The translations under genes were made by a program, and so were the position numbers. The notes beneath the pieces are model-generated. The model made no database searches and was not told where the DNA came from. It saw only the letters and a list, made by a program, of their open reading frames with translations. A stretch of DNA of 63,934 nucleotides from a virus: positions 1-63,934 of the IMG/VR virus record IMGVR_UViG_3300048588_000315. One strand, 5' to 3'. Position 1 is the stretch's first letter; each line of letters begins with the position of its first letter. Positions 58,599-63,934 of the stretch are shown piece by piece.

Positions 58599-59575
58599 AG
58601 CTTCTCCTTTCCTGTCACTCCGGTCCACAGTTCGCGGACGCGAGCAGCGAGGATCGAAGTGAAATCCTTCTTCCATGCCTGCTGCTCCTGCCGTATCTCC
58701 TCGCTCATCGGCAGAAGCTTCGCAACATCGGCGGCAGACGCGACAGTGTAGCGATCCACGTTGTATCCGGCGGTCTGGAACGTGCCGACGGCCGACCGAT
58801 CGAAGAACAGCGGTACGCCAGCGGAGAGGCACTCGTAGAACCGGTTCGCCGGAGAGTTGTACGTCGAGTGAGTGAACTCGTCTTCGATGTAGATGCTCGC
58901 CTGATAGCTGGCGATCTCGGACAGTGAGAGAAACTTCGGCACGGCGGTGAAGTTGCATCCGGCGTCGCGGAACTTCAGCACAGCGCCATCGGAAGTCGTG
59001 GAGAGCAGCGTCGGGTACAGATCGGAGGAGAAGTAGCGCTTGAAGTACTGGACACGATCCTGACGGAACGCTCCGTAGTAGAACAGGCCCGGGACCGGGT
59101 CCGGCCTCGGCCTCTTCGCCTCCGCCATCTCCGAGAACGTCACCATGTTGAGATCGACATAGTCGATCGGAGGGAGGAGCATGTGACGATAGGTCTTGCG
59201 AGAGGCGAAGTTCGGCGGCATCTTCGGAATGTTCGCCCACGTGAACAGCCTCGGCAGATCGCCCTTCGCTTCGCGCTCGAACAGCGCTGTCCTCAGTTGC
59301 GTCGGCGTGTAGAGCGTGTAGTCATTCATCACGTACACGAAATTCTTGCACTCGTTCACTGCTCCGGCCAGATCATCGAGCCACGTGCAGAAGGCGCTCG
59401 GGCTGTTGACGAGGATGATCGTGTCGATGAAAACATCCTCCATCACCTTCGCCAGTTTGTCCTCAGTGTCGACAAGCGGAAGGTTGAGAGTATGCGAAAG
59501 GAACTTCGCGATACGAGCCGACGCCTGAATGCTCGTATCACTGCACTTCGTCATATGGACTACGATACTGTTCAT
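58595..59575 (-). CDS. Glycosyltransferase-like protein, 326 aa
   Basis: The GT-B type C-terminal signature SPANRFYECLSAGVPLFFDR is clear, with a first domain of Rossmann type (FIDTIILVNSPSAF) and a region VYVMNDYTLYTPTQLR. It may glucosylate or otherwise glycosylate the modified base in DNA, as in T4, since it lies in the cluster between the DNA kinase-like and pyrophosphorylase-like genes. The acceptor is inference. ATG at 59575 with AAGGAGAA. Confidence 0.72.
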   Translation of the reverse strand: MNSIVVHMTKCSDTSIQASARIAKFLSHTLNLPLVDTEDKLAKVMEDVFIDTIILVNSPSAFCTWLDDLAGAVNECKNFVYVMNDYTLYTPTQLRTALFEREAKGDLPRLFTWANIPKMPPNFASRKTYRHMLLPPIDYVDLNMVTFSEMAEAKRPRPDPVPGLFYYGAFRQDRVQYFKRYFSSDLYPTLLSTTSDGAVLKFRDAGCNFTAVPKFLSLSEIASYQASIYIEDEFTHSTYNSPANRFYECLSAGVPLFFDRSAVGTFQTAGYNVDRYTVASAADVAKLLPMSEEIRQEQQAWKKDFTSILAARVRELWTGVTGKEKL

Positions 59576-59596
59576 GGTTCTCCTTGATGATTGAAG

Positions 59597-59641
59597 ATCA
59601 AAACAGTCTCAGCCCGATGCGACAACGAGCCGCATCGGGCT
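59597..59641 (-). terminator. Possible terminator hairpin
   Basis: AGCCCGATGCG and CGCATCGGGCT form a perfect 11-bp stem (59611-59641) and the minus strand continues GAGACTGTTTTG. It follows the stop of the pyrophosphorylase-like gene and precedes the glycosyltransferase leader. Confidence 0.55.
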
Positions 59642-59660
59642 GGACTGCTAACTGGTGATG

Positions 59661-60623
59661 TCATGCGTTCGGAGAGCCGACGCCATCGTATTTCTGGCGA
59701 GGCTTGCCTTGACCGAGCCGAACCCGTTCGTACTTGTCGAACTCGCACAGCGAGTGCTCGATCTCGCGCAGCTCGAACGGAGGCCAGATCTCACACTGCG
59801 CATCGAACGAACCGAGTGAGTCCTTGTACTGCCGCCGGTCGGCGATCCGCTTCTTCTTCCACAGATGCGGATGATGCCATCGCACGTTATCCGGCAACTG
59901 ATGGACAGCGGCATGGTTCCACAGCGAGAACATGGAGGACAGCGTCGGCTCCTTGCCGATACGACGCAATCCACGCTTCGCTCCCGGGCCGACGTTCGCC
60001 CACGTGTCAACGTCGCACGGATCGGTGATGAAGATGCTTCGCTGGAACCGCATGTCGCATACCATTTCGTATGCGATGAACGGGCCGACGAAGTGCGTCT
60101 TCCGCAGGGCATGGAACATCGCTTCCATGCTGTTCTCCGTGTGAGCGAGAAGCAGCAGTTCGCCGGATCGCTGAAGCAATTCTCGAACCGAGTTCTTGTA
60201 CGAGATGAACTTCGGTATGCCAGCTTCGCCGCCGGTCATGTGCGCTGAGGTGAAGATCTTATCGCCAGCGCGATACTTGACCTCCAGCGCATCGAGAACT
60301 TCTTTCGCCGTGTAGCAGTACCCTGGAGTCTCGGCGTGTTCGTAGTGGTTGAACAGCCGATACCAACAGATGTTGAACACGTCGAGCATCGGCATGTATC
60401 GCGTGTCCTTCTGTCCACGCTCGAGCATGTCCAGCAGTGCGACGGTTCCCTTGTCGAGCTGACGGAACACGTTTGTGAACTTGTACTGCTGCATGATCTT
60501 GTCCGTGGTCCACGGCCTCGGATTTCCGGCGTCACGCGATTGCCAAATCGCGTGACGCCGACCGATCCACGTGAAGAACCGGCTCACTGTTGAGGAGCCG
60601 TCTTCGAAATCGCGCTTTCCCAT
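59661..60623 (-). CDS. Alpha-glutamyl/putrescinyl-thymine pyrophosphorylase-like (clade 2), 320 aa
   Basis: The N-terminal pattern FFTWIGRRHAIW, then RPWTTDKIMQQYKFTNVFRQ, then the helical FNICWYRLFNHYEHAETPGY is the signature of the aGPT-Pplase2/HMUDK-helical family. Members in phage hypermodification systems displace a phosphate on hydroxymethylpyrimidine in DNA by an amine or amino acid. Conserved Lys/His-rich C-terminal part (WHHPHLWKKKRI). It lies with a DNA kinase-like and a radical SAM enzyme. ATG at 60623 with AAAGGCG. Confidence 0.85.
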   Translation of the reverse strand: MGKRDFEDGSSTVSRFFTWIGRRHAIWQSRDAGNPRPWTTDKIMQQYKFTNVFRQLDKGTVALLDMLERGQKDTRYMPMLDVFNICWYRLFNHYEHAETPGYCYTAKEVLDALEVKYRAGDKIFTSAHMTGGEAGIPKFISYKNSVRELLQRSGELLLLAHTENSMEAMFHALRKTHFVGPFIAYEMVCDMRFQRSIFITDPCDVDTWANVGPGAKRGLRRIGKEPTLSSMFSLWNHAAVHQLPDNVRWHHPHLWKKKRIADRRQYKDSLGSFDAQCEIWPPFELREIEHSLCEFDKYERVRLGQGKPRQKYDGVGSPNA

Positions 60624-60823
60624 TGCTTCGCCTTTCTGTCCACTTCCTTGAGCAACTCTTCACTGAGCAACTCTTCGCGGTGGACGAGTATGTTTGGATC
60701 GAACTCCGACAGAACGGTCATGTTCTTGCCATTGAACCGGCACGTGAACCGACCGAGGATGTTTCCATCCTTGTCCCGAACGATGATTCGCTGACCTTGT
60801 TTTCGGTGGACTTCAAGCGCCAT
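60584..60823 (-). CDS. CsrA-like RNA-binding protein, 79 aa
   Basis: The layout fits CsrA/RsmA: RKQGQRIIVRD near the start, a strand NGKNMTVL, and NILVHREELLSEELL near residues 50-64; VHREE is the conserved RNA-contacting end of CsrA. It is a little longer at the C-terminus (KEVDRKAKQWE). Host CsrA binds ANGGA in hairpin loops. The phage has many Shine-Dalgarno hairpins with AAGGA, so this protein may regulate phage or host translation. ATG at 60823 with AAGGAG; the longer frame lies inside the ligase gene. Confidence 0.6.
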   Translation of the reverse strand: MALEVHRKQGQRIIVRDKDGNILGRFTCRFNGKNMTVLSEFDPNILVHREELLSEELLKEVDRKAKQWESAISKTAPQQ

Positions 60824-61718
60824 TGATCTGCTCCTTCTTGCATTCGTTCGGGGTCTTGTCATCACGGAAGCGGATGAAGCGAGGGAACTCCAAACCGCCT
60901 TTCGCGAGGACGGACTGATACTCGACTTCGATCACCTTGCCGAGAACGTCGGCCGACTTGAGATGCCGCCGAAGTTCATCGCTCAGGCCAGTGCCGACGC
61001 GGCCGATGCCGACCAGCTTCTTGCCATCGTACAAGCCGATGCCGAGAGCGCCGAGTTCGCCGAAGTACTTCCCAGTCCCGGGGATGAACTCGGTCACCAC
61101 GACATCGCACGTTGCCCGGACCTTGATGCGATACCATCGATCCCAGTGAGCATCCTTGATCACGATGCCCTCCCACTTGCGATCGAGACAGACCTTCCGC
61201 ACGACCTCGGTCAGCATGGAAGCGATCCCGCGACTGGAGTCCCAGATGGCCCGCTGCTCGTTGATGAACTCATCAACGTAGAAGGCCGGGATGAACGGGA
61301 TCCCCCATTCCTTCATCATGGACTCGACGGCATCGAGATCCCATTCAGTGCGATCGCGTCCGGCCCAGAGCGGATTCGCGAAGACATTGAACGCGACCGT
61401 CTCCGGCGTGTTGATCATCGCCTGAATCACGTTGCTGGCCCGGTCTTCGGTGGTCGCTAGCTCGCCGTCGAGCACTGTGGACTTCGGCAGATCGAGAGCC
61501 ATCTTGTAGATGGCCGGGATCTCCTTCATGCGATCCCAGTAGTCGGTCTTCCCGGCGATCGCGTTGATCGTGCCTCGCTCGTTCTTCACAAGCGTAACGC
61601 GATGACCGTTACGCTTCCGCTGGCCCCATATCACCGACTCGCCTTTATAGTCGGTAGGCTTCGGGCGGTTGATGGCGTACTCAAGAGGCTTCATTGCTTG
61701 CTTTCCAAACGCTGTCAT
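60813..61718 (-). CDS. ATP-dependent DNA ligase, 301 aa
   Basis: Motif I is RKRNGHR with the lysine to be adenylated at K35. Motif III DGELATTED, motif IV EGIVIKD and motif V YRIKVR are in order, followed by an OB-fold domain (GIGRVGTGLSDELRR, VLGKVIEVEYQSVLAKGG). It seals nicks in replication and repair. It starts at 61718 behind a CTAG-TAAGGAG-CTAG ribosome-site hairpin and ends 11 nt into the CsrA-like gene. Confidence 0.9.
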   Translation of the reverse strand: MTAFGKQAMKPLEYAINRPKPTDYKGESVIWGQRKRNGHRVTLVKNERGTINAIAGKTDYWDRMKEIPAIYKMALDLPKSTVLDGELATTEDRASNVIQAMINTPETVAFNVFANPLWAGRDRTEWDLDAVESMMKEWGIPFIPAFYVDEFINEQRAIWDSSRGIASMLTEVVRKVCLDRKWEGIVIKDAHWDRWYRIKVRATCDVVVTEFIPGTGKYFGELGALGIGLYDGKKLVGIGRVGTGLSDELRRHLKSADVLGKVIEVEYQSVLAKGGLEFPRFIRFRDDKTPNECKKEQINGA

Positions 61719-61720
61719 GA

Positions 61721-61739
61721 TCCTAGCTCCTTACTAGAA
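61721..61739 (-). promoter_or_regulatory. Shine-Dalgarno hairpin with CTAG/CTAG stem
   Basis: Minus strand TTCTAG-TAAGGAG-CTAGGA: four Watson-Crick pairs extended by a G-U wobble and an A-U pair, the same TAAGGAG loop as in the 1.3-5.8 kb genes but an unrelated stem. This is strong support for a selected hairpin. Confidence 0.65.
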
Positions 61740-61749
61740 AGTGTAACGG

Positions 61750-61774
61750 ATCCTGCCTCACACGAGGACAGGAT
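61750..61774 (-). terminator. Intergenic hairpin after the helicase gene
   Basis: ATCCTGCCTC and GAGG.CAGGAT pair with one bulge, 4-nt loop, between the helicase stop and the ligase leader. No T-run. Confidence 0.4.
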
Positions 61775-61776
61775 TC

Positions 61777-63804
61777 TCATTCATCCTCTTCGAGTTCCGA
61801 CTCGACGAGGCGGCTCATCATTTCCCTGATGTCTTGGATCTCCATCGCCATCTTCCGTTTGCCGACAACTCGCTTGCGGATTTCTTCATCGATGGTTCCC
61901 GGCACGGTGAGATCGGTGATGCGAACGTTCCGTCTCGTGCCGCGACGGTGAGCTCGGTCCTCGGCCTGCGAACGCTTGACCGCGCTCCAGTCGCACGACA
62001 TGAAGATTTCATGATCGCAGTACATGTCCGAATCGCTCGGGTTCGCAGGATCGTAGCCGAGCAAGTTCAGGCCCTCAGCCGCCGAAGCCGGATTGCCGAG
62101 GAAGATGGTGACGTCCTTGTCCTGATTGAAGATCCGTGCAGCTTCATGGACTTCCTTCACTCGATACTTCGGGTGAGTGAGAGGATGATAGGACACGTGG
62201 TTGATACCTTCCTTGGCAAGCGCTTCCGACACGACGCGGATGTCTTCCACGAAGTGGCACCAGATGATCCGCTTCGACTTCGGATCGGCTTCCGTGTCTT
62301 CGCGATGGATGTCAAGGATGGCCTGGACCTTCGGGTTTCCGCCGGGGATCTGCTCCACTCGCGGATTGTTCATCGTTGATCCGTCTTCACCATGCTGAGC
62401 ATCCCACCGAACGTGTCCGCTCGTGATCTGCGCCAGTCGCAGCAGTCGCGTCAGCACGTGCTCGGCTGTGATGACCCGTCCTTCAGCGGCTGCTCTCGCC
62501 AGTTCTTCTTCGATGGCCGCGATCATGGCCTCGGCGAGATCGACATACAGCTTTCGCTGCTTCGGTTGCATCGTAACTTCATAGACGTCCCATGTCTTCT
62601 CCGGCAGACCGAGATTCGCTTCGGCCTTCGTGATGGAGAATGAGATGCGAGCCAAGCGCTCCTTGATGAGAGGCACGTTCTGGAGGGCGACCAGCTTCTC
62701 GAATCCGCCTTTCGACTTCTCATAGACGCCATGGAAAGTACGGAACACTTTGTAGCTCATGAACCCGGACAATCCGCTGTCCAGGAACTCAAGCTGCGAC
62801 CAGAGGTCCATCGGGTTGTTCGCGATCGGGGTTCCCGTCAGGATCAAGCGGCGATCGGCGAGATCGCGGATGTTCCGGCTGTTCTTCGAGCGCTTGCTGT
62901 TCGGCGCTTTGATGTAGTGGGACTCGTCAAGGATCATGATGTCCCACGGGATCCGGCTGAAGGCCTCCATCGTATTGTGCAAGGCCTCGTACGAACAGAC
63001 GCAAGCTGAGAACGCACAGTCATCCTCTTGCCGGACAGCTTCCGTCAACCCGCGGATCCGCCTCACCTTTCCACCGCGAATGACCACGACCTTTCCCGGC
63101 ACGGTGGAGAAGCGACCGAACTCGTTCGCCCAGTTCATTCGCACTTGCTTCGGCGCTACGATGAGAGCACGATACATTCCTTTTCCGGCTTGCATCTTCT
63201 GCTGTGCCTCGTAGCCGACGCGAGCGATGGCGATCGGCGTCTTGCCGGTCCCTTGCTGCATGAACAGCGCGAAGTACGACTGCTGTAGCTGACAGAGCAG
63301 CGCGGTTCGCTGATAGCCTGACAGCGGCAGTTCGGGGTGATCGATGAAGTCCTTCGGAAGTTCCGGCACGATGTTATTGATCTTGAAGTTCGCGGCCGTC
63401 ACTGCCGTCTTGTTCTGGCTGAAGAACCGAAGCAGGAGATAGCGGTACAGATTCTTCGCTGCTTCGGTCTTGAAGATCAGCCGATCGGCAGGCCATGCGT
63501 GACGGATCAGGATCGCGGTGAAATCCGTTCCGGCCAGCTTCCACGTGTCGCCATCAAGATGGTCTCGTTCCGGCACTCGCTTGAACCACTTCCTCGCGTC
63601 GTAGGACGGAGTCCAGTTCACCATCTCTCCGTTGCGAACACAGATCGCCGTCGCGATGAACCGAGTACCGTCTTCATCGAGATCGAGCAGCAGTCGATCC
63701 GTGTCAGTCAGGCGAAGCTGCTCCAGCGTGTGACCGGTCGCCCGACTTAGTGGCTCCAACGTGGGGAGCATGCCGAGAAGTTCTAATGCGTTATCGTTTT
63801 CCAT
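61777..63804 (-). CDS. Superfamily 2 DEAD/SNF2-type helicase, complete, 675 aa
   Basis: Complete version of the helicase cut at the left edge. Motif I QQGTGKTP, II DESH, III LTGTPI, and C-terminal helicase motifs including RIIWCHFVEDIRV, TIFLGNPASAAEGLNLLGYD and QAEDRAHRRGT (motif VI, QxxxRxxR) as in SNF2-like enzymes. It uses ATP to move on DNA. The start at 63804 has AAGGAGG in a GCGC/GCGC hairpin; the longer frame to 63885 would cross that hairpin and the end of the next gene. The C-terminus is acidic (SELEEDE). It may help fork restart, annealing or recombination. Confidence 0.92.
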   Translation of the reverse strand: MENDNALELLGMLPTLEPLSRATGHTLEQLRLTDTDRLLLDLDEDGTRFIATAICVRNGEMVNWTPSYDARKWFKRVPERDHLDGDTWKLAGTDFTAILIRHAWPADRLIFKTEAAKNLYRYLLLRFFSQNKTAVTAANFKINNIVPELPKDFIDHPELPLSGYQRTALLCQLQQSYFALFMQQGTGKTPIAIARVGYEAQQKMQAGKGMYRALIVAPKQVRMNWANEFGRFSTVPGKVVVIRGGKVRRIRGLTEAVRQEDDCAFSACVCSYEALHNTMEAFSRIPWDIMILDESHYIKAPNSKRSKNSRNIRDLADRRLILTGTPIANNPMDLWSQLEFLDSGLSGFMSYKVFRTFHGVYEKSKGGFEKLVALQNVPLIKERLARISFSITKAEANLGLPEKTWDVYEVTMQPKQRKLYVDLAEAMIAAIEEELARAAAEGRVITAEHVLTRLLRLAQITSGHVRWDAQHGEDGSTMNNPRVEQIPGGNPKVQAILDIHREDTEADPKSKRIIWCHFVEDIRVVSEALAKEGINHVSYHPLTHPKYRVKEVHEAARIFNQDKDVTIFLGNPASAAEGLNLLGYDPANPSDSDMYCDHEIFMSCDWSAVKRSQAEDRAHRRGTRRNVRITDLTVPGTIDEEIRKRVVGKRKMAMEIQDIREMMSRLVESELEEDE

Positions 63805-63812
63805 AGGACGTT

Positions 63813-63827
63813 GCGCCTCCTTAGCGC
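63813..63827 (-). promoter_or_regulatory. Shine-Dalgarno hairpin for the complete helicase gene
   Basis: Same GCGC-TAAGGAG-GCGC structure as at 1368-1382, sequence identical there although the coding region around it differs. Confidence 0.6.
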
Positions 63828-63934
63828 TGTTCAGTCGACGGATCGACCTGATCATCGTCGGGGTTGAGGAAGTTAAGATTCGCACTCTTCATCGCCTGTC
63901 GTAGCATGGCGATTTCTTCTTCGTTGAGCTTGCC
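63821..63934 (-). CDS. Coiled-coil protein, C-terminal fragment at window edge
   Basis: The last ~37 codons (KLNEEEIAMLRQAMKSANLN and the end DPSTEQR) are identical to the end of the gene 1376-1852. The rest lies outside the window. It shows that the contig ends overlap. Confidence 0.8.
   Translation of the reverse strand, partial: GKLNEEEIAMLRQAMKSANLNFLNPDDDQVDPSTEQR

Noticed and set aside
58599-59240. Arg/Ser-rich upstream extension of the DNA kinase-like frame
   Set aside because: It lies antiphase inside the glycosyltransferase gene; the ATG at 58598 with GGAG is the real start.
1-63934. Prophage (integrase, attachment sites, repressor)
   Set aside because: No integrase or excisionase recognised; ends overlap as in a complete free phage genome.

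Overview
The window is almost certainly one complete genome of a tailed double-stranded DNA phage (Caudoviricetes, siphovirus type), read as a contig whose two ends overlap. Positions 1-1489 and about 62461-63934 are homologous, so the unit genome is about 62.45 kb and circular or circularly permuted. Every convincing gene lies on the minus strand. No integrase, tRNA, rRNA or CRISPR array was recognised, which suggests a virulent phage. The host cannot be named from sequence. Strong Shine-Dalgarno sites and GC-rich coding show a bacterial host. A tail module with DUF2163/BR0599-type and NlpC/P60 proteins resembles those of gene-transfer-agent and proteobacterial siphophages.

Layout in the direction of transcription (right to left). 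A 232-bp regulatory element (47880-48111) precedes the late operon: a zinc-ribbon/HTH protein, small and large terminase, a very large choice-of-anchor-D repeat protein, membrane proteins and a lipoprotein (lysis candidates), a receiver-like protein, portal fused to a Mu F-like domain, protease/scaffold, HK97-type major capsid, head-tail connectors, major tail protein, two overlapping tail chaperones, tape measure (1146 aa), tail tip proteins, an NlpC/P60 tail peptidase and fibres (down to 16270). A second copy of the element (16004-16246) precedes the other operon: recombination/replication-type proteins, a primase joined to an MCM-like helicase, a nucleotide-metabolism cluster, DNA polymerase A, and a run of small unknown genes. 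That operon crosses the contig junction into a DEAD/SNF2-type helicase, ATP-dependent ligase, a CsrA-like protein, a base-modification cluster (54341-60623), and small early-type genes ending in a VRR-NUC-like nuclease (48139).

The most interesting biology is DNA hypermodification. A P-loop kinase of the 5-hydroxymethyl-pyrimidine DNA kinase type, an alpha-glutamyl/putrescinyl-thymine pyrophosphorylase-like protein, a glycosyltransferase-like protein, a radical SAM/SPASM enzyme, a methyltransferase and a GNAT protein lie side by side. At 8.5-11 kb a thymidylate-synthase-family enzyme has Asp where thymidylate synthases have Asn, the change that marks dCMP hydroxymethylase. It sits with a dCMP deaminase, a dNMP kinase and a MazG-type pyrophosphatase, the same kinds of step T4 uses to replace cytosine. 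The two clusters suggest different bases, which makes the product an open question.

A second unusual system is post-transcriptional. At least eight genes around the junction carry a perfect Shine-Dalgarno sequence in the loop of a short hairpin whose stem changes by compensatory substitutions, and the phage encodes one clear and one possible CsrA-like RNA-binding protein. Four intergenic GC-rich tandem arrays (33-bp units, and 8/12-bp units built from 4-nt blocks) and a pair of leaders about 98% identical add repeat structure that ordinary phage annotation does not explain.
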